DNA of 64,000 nt from positions 18,781,001 through 18,845,000 of the forward strand of contig NC_092569.1 of assembly GCF_037975245.1 (NCBI RefSeq), in the 5' to 3' direction. Of the stretch, positions 45,574 to 56,949 are shown piece after piece. How positions within the stretch are numbered: position 1 is the first letter of the stretch; each line of letters opens with the position of its first letter. Source of the stretch: Apostichopus japonicus. Taxonomy: Eukaryota; Echinodermata; Holothuroidea; Aspidochirotida; Stichopodidae. A model generated the notes under the pieces. It was not told where the DNA came from. It worked only from the letters and a program-made list of their open reading frames with translations, and made no database searches. A program made the position numbers and the translations under genes.

Positions 45574-46766
45574 TAGTGTTTGCATGGGTTATCCGGGTAC
45601 CCGGGTACCCGCCCGACCCGATACTACCCGGTTCCTAATTTATTACCCGAATCCTAAGCAAAGTGTGATCTAAAAAAAAATTGGCAAGCCGACGGTTAGG
45701 CAGATTTCCCATTGACTTAGTGTGGTGTTAGGCTACAATGTGGTTGAAGATAACGGCAATAACGAAGGGGCCCGCTATTCGCGATACTACCCGGTTCCTA
45801 ATTTATTACCCGAATCATGTGCAAAGTGTGATTGTTTAAAAAAAAATGGCAAACCGATGGTTAGGCTGATTTCCCATTGACTTAATGTGTTGTTAGGCTA
45901 CCATGTGTTCGAAGATAACAGCAATAACGAAAGCTTTCCATAGATATCTTATAACTGCGTCACAATTTCAGCTAATAAACAGATGGCTAGGCTATACTAT
46001 CCCCATTGACTTAGTGTGGTGTTAGGCAACCATGTGGTCGAACGTAACAGCAATAACGAAAGTATTCCATGGATATCTTGTAACTGCGTCACAACTCCAG
46101 CAAATAAACAGATGGTTAGGCTTAGCTAGATTTCTCATTGACTTAGTGTGGTGTTAGGCTACCATGTGGAAGAAATTATTATTTATTCATTCGTTTATTT
46201 CAAAGAAGGAAAGGCTGGAAGTTTACGCGATGTTTATGGATTATAGACGGGATAACTAAAAAATAGTAATCGCAAGTGGCTTTTTACTAATCGTTTATTC
46301 CAAATGCGATCAAATTGCCCGAATCGCGCAATCTCGCGGCTAATGCAAACCCTGGGCCTGCATAATAGATAGTAGTAGTATTAAAAACTGTTTAAGAGCT
46401 AAATTGGATATTTATATGGTTTGATCCAATAGACGTGCACGAGCTAGCATAAGCAGCGGCGGCAGTGTGATGTTAGTAGTAATGCTAATTATAATTAAAT
46501 AATTAATTTATTAACAAGTTAATGAAAGAAACAGAAGCAAATAAAAATTATTGAGGGAGGTTTTATACCTTATCTTACACCTAGGTATTTGAACATGAAA
46601 ACATTGTCAGTAGAGAATATAATGCATTTATTACAGCATCCAATATGTAATTTCTTTAAAATCGTGATACACGAGGGTAAACAAATTTTTTCCGGGTACC
46701 CGGATACCCGACGGGTAACGGCCCTCGGGTACCCGGTTCCCGATTTTTGGACCCGTGTAAACACTA
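45574..46766. mobile_element. Non-autonomous hAT transposon with perfect 8-bp TSD
   Basis: The element begins TAGTGTTTGCATGGGTTA and ends TTGGACCCGTGTAAACACTA, giving imperfect terminal inverted repeats (TAGTGTTTxCAxGGGT). Both ends carry GGGTACCCG palindromic blocks. It is flanked by GTAACCTG on both sides (45566-45573 and 46767-46774), an exact 8-bp duplication as made by hAT transposases. The 1193-bp interior has no transposase but contains four diverged copies of a CCATTGACTTAGTGTGGTGT segment (near 45707, 45878, 46000, 46132). Confidence 0.9.
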
Positions 46767-47214
46767 GTAACCTGCAGCCTCCACTCAGACCAATGTACAT
46801 ACAGACAGTACTAAATACTTGAGTCTTTACTCACACAGCACAGGCAGGGTAGGCTGATTGTCATGGAAGTCCACTTCTGATAGTTCATTACAGTAGGCCT
46901 AATCTACACTAACTAGGCCTATAGGAGTAACACTAGTATTAGTAACAGCAGTCATGTTAGACAGTAAGGCCTTGCTTAGACTACAGTACGTAGTTTAGTG
47001 TAATACTAATAGTAATAGTAATAGTAGTTAGAACTAGCCTAGCTGTGGCCTGTAGGCCTAACCTAGAATTAGACTAGTTCGAGCTAGACATTCGTTCAAA
47101 AGATCTAGTTGTCCCATACATTGTTTTAAATCTTCCTTGCTAAATAAATGTCGTACATTTAAAATTCGATAAATCATACGTTTGGACGAATTAAGTTACC
47201 AAAATCACGAGTAC

Positions 47215-47275
47215 TGTACGTTGTTCAACCCAAACGTCAGGTGAAGTCAAATTTAGCGGACAGCAGCTACACTTG
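47215..47275 (-). promoter_or_regulatory. Possible MCPH1 upstream promoter
   Basis: On the minus strand CCGC-N4-TTTGAC and TGACGTTT lie close together, followed by a possible donor (TTTTG/GTAACT at about 47196). CpG density is higher than around it and AGGCCTA words cluster nearby, as at PARPBP. No transcript evidence; low confidence. Confidence 0.2.
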
Positions 47276-47354
47276 TGCAAAGTCGTTTTTGAGAAACAAT
47301 GAGTTTGCTGAAATGTAGTTTAAATATTTATAAACGCGACATAAGTTCAGTACA

Positions 47355-47425
47355 GCACTGGTGGTTCAGTGGTAGAATTCTCGCCTGCCACGCGGGAGGC
47401 CCGGGTTCGATTCCCGGCCAGTGCA
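47355..47425 (+). tRNA. tRNA-Gly (GCC)
   Basis: This 71-nt gene starts GCACTGGTGGTTCAGTGG (box A TGGTTCAGTGG region), has the anticodon loop CTGCCAC with GCC at 47387-47389, and box B GGTTCGATTCC. The acceptor stem GCACTGG pairs with CCAGTGC, followed by A73. T-runs at 47432-47435 and 47438-47443 can terminate Pol III. It closely follows animal tRNA-Gly(GCC). Confidence 0.98.
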
Positions 47426-47443
47426 AGATTCTTTTACTTTTTT

Positions 47444-48885
47444 CGATTGTTCTACTTTGTCTTTTTGCGGGGTTGTGCCGTTTATAATTATTGTCTGATG
47501 GGGTCTATTGAAGTTTTGAAATACGATGGTAAAGAGGTATTTCAGACCGTCTATTTAAACAATTAAAAAGTTCGTCCAATTAAGCGATCGTGTTATACTT
47601 TTCCTTTTCTTTCGAAGATAATACCCCACTACCTTCAGTCGTCAGTCGGGGTAAATGCTTCAGTCGGAGGAAATGTTTCCGTCGGGTGTTTTTGCATTCA
47701 GCCGGTGAAGAATAAGACCGCTCATCCGGGAGACACCCCCACCCCCGGGATACACATTTTGATTTCCTTTAGGAGGCCACTTTACAGGCAGGACAGTATT
47801 TCGTGTGGAGGGGGTAGCCGAACGGGGCCAGCTACGTCCCGCCAATATTTATTTAACAATATTTGTCACAGTATCAACACGATATAGAAAGAGATAGGTA
47901 CTATACTGTTGTGGTTAAATCCTTTTCAACAAGTACAAGGTGCAATGTGATGTGCCAGCTTGAAGAAAGCGTTGGGAGGGGGAGGCGGGGGTGCTGCCAT
48001 GAGGGGCTTAAGTTGGTTGGCCTAACTTTACTGCCAGCTAGCACACACACCTCTTGAATAGTGTCAGAGGTTACTTAATTGTCTAATACTTTGTCTTCAG
48101 AAAGCATTGAAATGCTGGTATTGTAGATCCGTATTGTCGGGAGTTGTTTCACTCCACCAAGTGTGTTGTCTCAATTATAGGGAGTTATCTCAATACTCTG
48201 GTTTGGCACACTTCCCCGTTTGGTATTTGTGATGGTACTTGGATTATTGTACTTAACAGTTTCTCCTATTATAAGCAGTGTAGTTTTAGAACATTTTTAA
48301 GTACATTTTTATAACAGTTGTATAGTCTTTAACAACAACATAAAAGGAAATCAATATATTCTTTGTACATTAACCCGTGCACCCCTCAATCCTTTACCAT
48401 TTTAATTTAATCTGAGAAAGGTATGTTTAGTAAGGTAGTTTATGGAAGGCGTGATTCATCAATCCTGCCATGAGTAGCCTTTAAGACTTGGCAGGACTAA
48501 CGTTAGTGCCAGTTAGCACACACATACCGTACCTATTGAATAGTGCCAGAGGTTATTTCATTCTTGAATGCTTTGTGTTGAGAAAGCATTGAAATGCTGG
48601 AATTTGGTATTCATTTGGATCCGTATTGTCGGGAGTTGTCTAACTCTATCAAGTATACTGCATGGGTATAACAACAGCGGTCTACTGCATGTCACTAAAA
48701 TTACAAATATACACATCTGCAAAAACAATAAAACAACTAAAAGTACAGGAGCTATATAATTATACAGGCAGCTTGAATCAAGCGCCCACGTAGTTTTCTA
48801 TATGATAATGCCCTAGTAAATGATTTTGCTTAGTTATACATTTCTGTCATATCAACGCACGTATGAATCAACCAATCAGGTTACT
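47444..48885. other. Intergenic DNA after the tRNA
   Basis: No gene recognised. Two related blocks occur: GCACACAC...AATAGTG then AGAGGTTACTT...AGAAAGCATTGAAATGCTGG and a TCCGTATTGTCGGGAGTTG phrase appear near 48040-48145 and again near 48517-48640, so a roughly 480-bp-spaced duplication is present. Confidence 0.55.
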
Positions 48886-49075
48886 ATATCAGGTGCGTAT
48901 CCAGGGGGGGGGGCGTTGGGGGCGCGCGCCCCCCGGGTAAGAAAAAGAGGAGAGAAAAAAAAGAGAAAAAAAAAGGAAAAAAAGAGGGGGGAAAGAGGAG
49001 GAGGAGAGGAAGGAAGGGAAAAGAAAAAGAAGAAAGAGAGAAAAAGGAGGAAAGGAGGGAGTTAAAGAAAAACGC
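48886..49075. mobile_element. CAGG-type element end plus long purine tract
   Basis: CAGGTGCGTATCCAGGGGGG (48890 on) resembles the terminus of the CAGGGGCGTATCC family whose right end is at 51332. It is followed by about 130 bases of almost pure G/A (48940-49075). Confidence 0.5.
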
Positions 49076-49479
49076 CAAGACACCGGGAAGAGAAAGAGGA
49101 ACAGTGACATTATTACAGCGCTGATCCCTATTATATACACAGGGTAGCCAGTGACGGATCAAGGATTTCGGAAGAGGCGTGTGCCTCACCCTACCCCTTA
49201 CACCGACAACTGAATTTTTGACGTTTCCTTTTTTCTTCTCTTACTCATGATCTATATATATACTATATATGGTATATCATAACGCGTGTGTGTGTATATA
49301 CGCCTTAATCAATTGTAGAACGGTGCTATGAAACCAACTGTGGCTGGTCTCGAACTCGACCGTGTCGTCGGGGAACATGACAAATTTCGGGAAGGGGGCG
49401 ACCGATCCCCCCCCTTCAGCATATTATTTAATGATATCGCTAGTAATTTCAAAATAGAAAGTGCTTGATGCAACTTACA

Positions 49480-49632
49480 AGGCATGGGAAGTGTCATTTC
49501 CAGCGATCTGGGAGGCATTTTCGGCCAAAATTTGCTTGTACGCTTCGCGCCAACTAATGGGGGCGCTACGCTTAGATGATTTGCCTACAGGCTTCGCCCT
49601 TTCCTTGGCAAATTCCTCGCTACGCGCCTGTT
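49480..49632. mobile_element. CAGGGGCGTAGCC family fragment (copy 2)
   Basis: Shares GGGAAGTGTCATTTCCAGCG, TGGGAGGCATTTT, TTGTACGCTTCGCGCCAACT and a GCTACGCGCCTG end with copies 1, 3 and 4. Confidence 0.65.
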
Positions 49633-49699
49633 CGAATTTGTAAAGCAAACAGCAGATATGACATCATATCAGTGAGCATGAAAATGGCGTTCCAGGATG

Positions 49700-49999
49700 A
49701 ACAGCCTCAAAATTGTCCGACTTGCCCGAAAAAAATAACCAAAAATTTTCGCGCGCCCCGCGCGCGTCCAACATGTTAATGTCAATATCATATAAGCAAG
49801 CATCGGTAATTACATCAGATGCCATCGTGTACCGTACGGTCCGTCAAAGTGGCACAGTATACCGCGGGATGCTAATGTAAACAACGAAATGTCTTATGTA
49901 GATGGAGAAAAATCATGGAAGTCCAATTATGTTAAAACTCTCTTTTACATTAGTAATGGCGAATTAGGGGCTGCAGCCCCCACCCCCCGCCTCCTACGC
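49700..49999. mobile_element. Inverted relative of the GCGTAGGAGGC MITE
   Basis: Ends GGGGCTGCAGCCCCC then GCCTCCTACGC, and internally shares a TTGCCCGAAAAA word, a CGCGCGCCCCGCGCG block and ACATGTTAATGT with the copy at 24734-25110. The left terminus is not clear. Confidence 0.55.
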
Positions 50000-50213
50000 C
50001 TATATGTGTATTTTTCGACTTCGGAAATATCTGCTATATTTTCATTTCCTTCAACCAAGTTTTATAATAGCCGTTATAAGAGGTTTTAATATTTCTACAC
50101 CAAGAAACTAACTGTGTCTGAATTTTTGAAAATTTCTGACCCACATTCTTCATCACACGTCCCTCTACTCGTGCAATATTGACCGGTCTGTTAGGGGTTC
50201 AAGGAGGTTTTTC

Positions 50214-50869
50214 CAAGGGCGGAGGAACCGGGGGGCACAGGGGGCACGTGCCCCCCCCCCCACTTTTCCTCAGGTTAAAAATGTGCCCTTTTTCTACATA
50301 AAAATGTATGTGTCTCAAGTTAGCAAGAGGCCAGGGAACCAGAATGAACACTCGGGAAGGGCCGTTTCCGGACATCTGAGGTGTTTGTAAAACCAAAAAA
50401 TTTCTTGCACGTTCCGCGCCAACCGATGGTGGCGCTCCGCTCAGATAGTCGTGCATACAACTTTGCAAATCCTGGCTACGCCGCTGACTTTCTAATGAAT
50501 TTCTGTGGGTCAAACTCAAAGCTATTTCGAATGGAAAAAAATCGTAAGATATTAACAAGAAATAAATTCTAATTCGGAAGATTCCTACATTAGCAACTAG
50601 CATGATTTCACCTCATTTTGTCTCAAAAGAAAACTTGTTCCATGTTTCCTAATTTGCACATTGGATATTGCAGTGCTAGTATGCATATTTTCCTTGAGGG
50701 GGGGGGGGGGGAGGGGCGTTGATGGGATGATGTGTATACGCAAATAAGATAAATACAATAAGATTTATAAAGGGTACTAAATATAAGGCTGCATCAGTCT
50801 AATCGAATATCTGCAAAGTGCCCTTTGATGTCGGTGCCCCCCAGATTAAAAGTGCTTCCGCCGCCCTTG
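50214..50869. mobile_element. CAAGGGCGGAGGAA element with a nested repeat
   Basis: The left end CAAGGGCGGAGGAA and right end TTCCGCCGCCCTTG are inverted repeats. Flanks GGTTTTTC (50206-50213) and AGTTTTTC (50870-50877) match at 7 of 8 bases, consistent with an 8-bp hAT-type duplication. A CAGGGGCGTAGCC family copy (about 50320-50485) sits inside it. No ORF for a transposase. Confidence 0.7.
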
Positions 50870-51189
50870 AGTTTTTCTATATTGGTTGTCCGTAGATGAA
50901 ATTTTGTGCAACATTATGGGTATTTTTTGAATTGAGTTTAATCACGAGAAACGTAAATTTTCAAATTCTGAACAAATAATGGGCTTAAAACCTTGAAAAG
51001 TGGGGCTGACGGATATTGTGGGCCGCGACGTAGAATCACCTACAAAAGCAATGATCCACAGGACATGCGATGAGGTTGAACATGATGTGTGACTGGTAAC
51101 AAACTTCAAAAAGGTTATGGATGGAAAAAAAAACTATTGGGAAATTCTTGGTTCTCAGGCAAAAAGTGTACATCTGGTTGGTCATTTTC

Positions 51190-51332
51190 AAGCCCGAGAA
51201 GTGCCATTTCCGGTGATCTGGGTGGTATCAAAACCAGAAAATTTCTTGTACGCTGCACGCCAACCGATGGTGGCGCTCCGCTTAGATAGTAATTCGCGCC
51301 CCCCGGGTTAGAAAATCCTGGATACGCCCCTG
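51190..51332. mobile_element. CAGGGGCGTATCC family fragment (copy 4)
   Basis: Contains GAAGTGCCATTTCCGGTGAT, CGCCAACCGATGGTGGCGCT and the terminus ATCCTGGATACGCCCCTG ending at 51332. Confidence 0.7.
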
Positions 51333-51814
51333 TATATGATGCAGCTCTAAGAAGGGCAAAAGTAGCTCGATGCCTACAGACTGTCTGATTTGTGAATGAA
51401 CGTTATTACAATTGTAACCTTTGCCCCAAATGTATAACGTGTATATACCCTTGCATTAGTTGAATTTGACTTGTTTCTCATGGTTTATAGTATATTAAGT
51501 TCTCTTTTGTGTTTCATGGTATCACGTGACAATAAATGCTGCGTATATTCCGCTTCAAGGATGCACCGAACGTAGTATGTATTGTGATATGACGTAAACA
51601 TAGAAAAGAACCAATCATGAAACAGCAATTGTGTTTTTAATGCGTTAACCATTATCTTATGCCGGATAATTATTTGTAAATTTATGTTACTTTAGATTTC
51701 TAACACTTTATCGTAAAAATGTAGTGCATCAACTTTCGCAAATATCAAAATAGCCATCTTGATGAAGGTTTTACTTATATTTAGCTATTTCTGTGGTACA
51801 AATTACTGTTAGGT

Positions 51815-52223
51815 TCGAGTACTGCAGGTTCGAGTCCTGGCCAGATCATTGCGTTGTGTCGTTGGGCAAGGCATTTTATCTCCATTGCCTCTCTTCCCCA
51901 GGTGTATAAATGGAGAATTGTCCTGTTCTCTCACAGTGCGCATGCAATATTTAGAAATGTTTTATAAATATCATTCAATTTACAAACCTCTTTTGAATAA
52001 ACCTACAGCTTTATAAAATCAGGTACCTAAAATGCTGTAAGCCTATATCCAATATTGATATGTCACTTATCCTTAACCTGTGGATAAATGTTATCACACC
52101 CAGACTCATACATGGGTAGAACTGTAAGAGATTGGGCACATTTACCATATACATATGGCGTCAATTCATTTCAGAATTTGAAAACTTGGAAATTGAAGTA
52201 AAGTCTTGTCTTGTCTTGTCTTG
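51815..52223 (+). mobile_element. 5'-truncated tRNA-derived SINE with (TCTTG)n tail
   Basis: A perfect box B GGTTCGAGTCC (51827-51837) is followed by CTGGCCAGATCATTGCG, GGGCAAGGCATTTTATCTCC and a long body ending in TCTTGTCTTGTCTTGTCTTG. Box A is absent, so it is truncated or decayed. Confidence 0.75.
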
Positions 52224-55045
52224 CAATGTTGTACTCTCGACGAATAAAAGTATCAAAATATAATTTAAATTAAATTATGTAATACGATGATGTTAACTCT
52301 TTTGTATTTTCCCTGTCAGATGAAGTCCAAGTATGTTACAACAGGTTTTAGATTTCACACATAAAGGTTACCATATACAGTTACCCCGTGTAGCAGATTA
52401 TAGCGTATTTAACTAATTATATTCACAACTCTCAAAGAATAAAGACTTTTGTGTTTTTCAAGGGGTGTATAGTCTTGTTTAACAAAACTCAAAGAAACAA
52501 AAAGAAAATCCCACAGAGAAGTTGTAAAGTTCAATATTCATGAAGAAACAGAAAACCTATAAATCGCGATCAACTTGCGTGACTCCAGGGCAGTCGTTCA
52601 AAGTCGTTACGTCACGTCGCCATGGGCACAATTTTGTGGTGAGCCGCAGAGAATGCTCAGACGTCAGGGGGTTTATTTCGGGACTTTTTGAGTTTTTTTT
52701 TTTTTTTCATTTCTTCAGCTTCTTCATCTTCTTCTCTTTCAGGTTATGTCATTTCAATATTAGAACCTGGGATTATGTATCATTGTAAACTTCAGGTATC
52801 ACTGCCCATGCATGCATAAAACTATATTAATATAAATATATCTTGAAATCCCTATAGGCTCAGTGTTATAGGCTGCAATGAAGAGTTGATGACCGTACAG
52901 ATATATACGGACTGCACATGCGCAGTGGGTATCGGCACGATCTAGCTAGGGATTACTGCTGTTATCGAGCTCCCTGGTCTAGCCTATAGAGTTAGGCTGC
53001 ACAACTTAGATATGATGGGTCTTTACTGCTATGATGTGTACCACTAACTTGACTATGACCAGGGAGTTGTTCCATAACAATTCACTGCTATGACTTCAAT
53101 GACATTTCGCACGGCGTTGCTCAACACAAGTTATAGTTTTAAGGTTCATTGTGCAGAATACAGTGCAGACGTTTCTTTAAACTCCTCATTGTGAATAACT
53201 CATTAATAATGTTGTGAATTGGAAAGTCACGTGAGTTCATTTTCGCAGCCTACGGTGTCCTTGAATTGAATTCTTCCTCCTGGATTTACCAGGCACGGAT
53301 CTGGGACCGGCGTTCATCGTCCCCCCCCCCCCACCCCACCCCACACCTTCCTCTCTTTCCAACCCCATTGAAATAAAAACATAGGTATTATAATTATCTT
53401 GTTTGTACACGTCATGTATACCTAATTTATAGCCAATGCATTTCACGTCCAAATTTCTATTTGCCTTTAATGTGAAAAGGACCACCAAATACCCTCACAA
53501 TATGGCAGTCGGTTTCAACGACCCCGCCGGGGCCACATCCACTCCTTTTTAAATCCATGGCCTGAATACCACATAGTCTATTTGAATATGTTCAAACATG
53601 GAGGTTAAATTCTTCCTGCATCTCTTAAAATGATCCCCCTCCCCTCAATACTTTAGACTAATTTCTCTTTGTAAATTGTTTCACCAATGCATGCATGGAT
53701 GAAACCAAACACACAAATGAATTTAATTTCAATGTTATCACAAAATGTTCCATTCTTAATATCTGTATCAGTCAAAATTTCGCGAAAGCTATACGGCCCT
53801 TTATTTATTACTATAAGGAGAATCAGTCAACTTATATTGAATCTGATTCTATACCGCATTGGAACAGCGACATGCACTCCGCACAATTGCACAACAGTTT
53901 CACCTATATAACTCAACACACGAAATGAGCCCGACCGTTCCACACACAACGATTACTCAACATTCATGTATAGCTCCACCACATTTTGGCCTCTGGCGGC
54001 ATATCATATAGAGTCCATTAACAGCAATGGACAACACTCAACGGGAGTCCTCCTTTCAGCAAGGAAAAGTGACATGCCAATGACAAGTAGAAAAGAGCAA
54101 ATCTTTAACGATGTGTTACTAAACAGTTTTTTTTTTTTTTTTTTTTTTTTTTGGGGGGGGGGGGGGGTAATATATTAAAACCGTTGTGTATGGGACGGGT
54201 ACCTTGTATGGATAAATTATGAAGGGGATGGTCTTTCTGCAACTCCATTTTTTCATTAAATGCAATCTTGGTAGATTTTCACAATAATCTACATAACTAT
54301 AGTCTGGATACAATCTAATGAGCAAACAAACTGTTTCCATGTCGATGTCAGAGAGAGAAAAGTCACCGGAGAGAACTTAAGCCACGATTACTGAGGTTTG
54401 CGGAAGGGTGTACGTGAACAGGTGTATAGTGAGTGGCATATACGTGTCTTTGCTTGATTTCATTTTAGAACGTCGGATCAAGAAAGTAATATTAGCCAGA
54501 TTATCGTAAACATTAATCAAATTTGCATAGCGAAATTGTAGCAACATATTCTATTTTTCTCATCATTTTTGATAAATCTGTCTCTACCCCAGTAAGACAT
54601 ATAGGCCTTCGGCACGTATCCACGGTGTACACACCCGGCCTCAACACCCCTACCCCCCCCCCACTCCACCCCACCTCCGTTCTCCTTCCTTTCAAACTCA
54701 CACAATATTTCATAAGGATAGTTATAAGCACAACCTTGCCCTTTGACCTATATAACTATACATTCCTAATTTATGTTCTTAATATGCCAAAGAATGCTCC
54801 AGTTTACATTTGGATCTTTTATTTGGTTTACTGGAACAAGATGCATCCAGCCCCCCCCCCCACTACCTGGGTATCGGCTTCAATTATCCCAGGGCCTCAC
54901 CTTTGCTTTATAAAATCATGGATCTGCCCCAAATTATGTGTATCAATATATAAGTTGTGTTGTGGCTATATCAAACCAGTGGAACCAGTGGTAATGCTGG
55001 GCCGTGTACGAACTAAAGTAGCACTCTCTGCACAGTAAATGTGTA
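52224..55045. other. Gene-poor stretch
   Basis: No coding region supported. Contains a T-run (52687-52708), CCAGGGAG-type words near 52969 and 53057, a C-run (53322-53335), a T/G homopolymer junction (54127-54168) and a C-run near 54650. Overlapping open frames at 53687-53928 show no family features. Confidence 0.4.
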
Positions 55046-55476
55046 CAGGGGAGTAAGAAGCTTCCAAAAAGTGTGGGGGGGGGGGCAGAACACCAGAGGG
55101 GCACTTTCTCATTCCATAAACACCACTCTTATACTATAAACCGATACACACCGGCCATATCGCTTAAATATATATGATGTCTTATGTATGCTATCAATAG
55201 GCTACTATTATGGTGCGCTGCAACATTATTATTTTTTTTATTGAGATTGTTTATTGTTAACCGTGCTACAAAATGATATGGGGTGCCATTTTAAAAATAG
55301 CATGTGCAGACTAAAAATAAATAATTACAGTTAAGTATTACATTAACAAAGGCTTAAGATATCCGAAAGACAGTTCTTCATCAAAGGGCACATTTTATTT
55401 GCCAGTAGGACACATTTGCTATTTTGGAAAAAAGTGTGGGGGCACGTGCCCCCCCCCCCCCGGCTACTACCCCCTG
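55046..55476. mobile_element. MITE-like element, inverted copy of the 4825-5291 element
   Basis: Ends CAGGGGAGTAAGAAGC and GGCTACTACCCCCTG. Internally it carries CCGATACACA, TATATATGATGT and GGCTTAAGATATCC in reverse-complement order to the first copy. No ORF. Confidence 0.65.
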
Positions 55477-56119
55477 ACTGATGTAACAGTCGAAAGAAAA
55501 GGGGAAAATGTCACTTCATTAACTGATTATCCAACCTAGAAATATTACATTATTTAACAGGCTTCATTCTTTTCTTTTCTGCTTTTTTTTTTAGTGTCTT
55601 GTCTCTCTTTCTCCCTCTCTCGGTTTTCTGAAAACATTTCCCTCTTATTATCCTTTATTGATATCAGATATCAATCCTAATATCTGTGTTTAATAACTGA
55701 TACAGTTGATATAATAATAAAATACTCTTCCAGATTCGATTTAAACTTTGCGGAGTTTTAAATGACATTTCGTCTGATGCAATATCTAATCATACGCACG
55801 TCATTCTTATCATGTCTACGTACGGCAAACCCTGAAGCTTACGTAGGCGACCTCTCTTTAAATGGCTTATGTCCAAACTGCTTACGTGTTAAGTTAGTTA
55901 ATTGCTACGGTCTTGATTAATTTTACATATCAATTGCCTTCAAGTATATATAGTCTAATACAACTATATCGCTTTTCGCCTTATCTGATTGAAGTTTAGA
56001 TCATCTAAATTTATATCCAGGGTCCGTAACATGCTACTTAGTCATATGTGATATAAACATATATATATATTCTTTATTATTGAATAAAGAATAAGGGAGG
56101 AGTTCCCAAAACCTACATA

Positions 56120-56189
56120 TGGGTGAGTCATGCGTCATGCTTCACGTGTCAGCGCGACCATGGAGCTATTAACGAAATAGCTCCATGGT
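56120..56189. promoter_or_regulatory. 14-bp perfect hairpin next to AP-1, CRE-like and E-box words
   Basis: ACCATGGAGCTATT (56157-56170) pairs perfectly with AATAGCTCCATGGT (56176-56189) over loop AACGA. Just upstream are TGAGTCAT (AP-1), TGCGTCA (CRE-like) and CACGTG (E-box). No adjacent gene is recognised, so a regulatory role is only a possibility. Confidence 0.4.
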
Positions 56190-56754
56190 TCGACTCTCAC
56201 CGAAAAACCGTTGGACGGGGTCGGAAGATTCCATACGGTACTTCAAATCCGGTTACTCACGCCCCGCCAGGGCGCATTTATAAGTGGCGCGACTTCTCGG
56301 CTCTGTCAAGCTTGTTGAGAGACAACCTTGTATTATACCCCAGGGGCTAATGCCGAGCACGCAAATAATATAGAGTCGAATAATTTATGGAGGGCAGAGC
56401 GGAGTCCGTATACTGATAGGAGAGTAAAAAGATGAAATAATAATTGTATGAATAAAAGCATACAGGCTCATATGCATGTATTTCTATATGATGCCTTTAA
56501 AAAATAATTCGATAAACACAAACAAATTATTTGAAAACTGGATCCCGATCTCAGAGGTATCATTTTAAACACTTCTCTTATATGGATTTTGTTGTATAGT
56601 TGTGCAAGAAAGCGGAGACTAAGGGATGTATACGAGGGACGGGCGGAGGAGGAGGGGGAGGTGACTTTGAGCAGCCAGGGAATGGATGGAGCGAGTAACC
56701 GATTTGACGATGAGCATGAAGCATGCAGAGAGACCAGACTAAATGAAGGCGGTA

Positions 56755-56840
56755 AAAGGGAAGGAGACGCGGAGGGGAGGGGTGGGGAGGGAGGGGTGGG
56801 GAGGGGAGGGGGAGGGGAGGGGGAGGGGAGTGGAGAGGGT
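56755..56840. repeat. G-rich (GGGGAGG)n tract
   Basis: Repeated GGGGAGGGG-type units on the plus strand, with potential for G-quadruplex structure. The open frame through it is compositional. Confidence 0.85.
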
Positions 56841-56949
56841 ATGGGTAATAGTCTTACTATTCAGCTTGCTCATTTTCCCAGCAGGGTATGTTTAAGAATC
56901 TGCAAAGCTTGCTTCGATTGCGACGCAAATGTTCCCTCATAGACACATT

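Noticed and set aside
53687-53928. Two overlapping plus-strand open frames
   Set aside because: Both are short and without recognisable family features; neither has a clear splice setting.
56176-56200. GGTTCGACTC resembling a tRNA T-loop/box B
   Set aside because: No box A or cloverleaf could be fitted; the flanking hairpin does not match tRNA arms.
56589-56942. 117-codon Gly/Glu-rich open frame
   Set aside because: It is driven by a GGGGAGG low-complexity tract and has no conserved motif.
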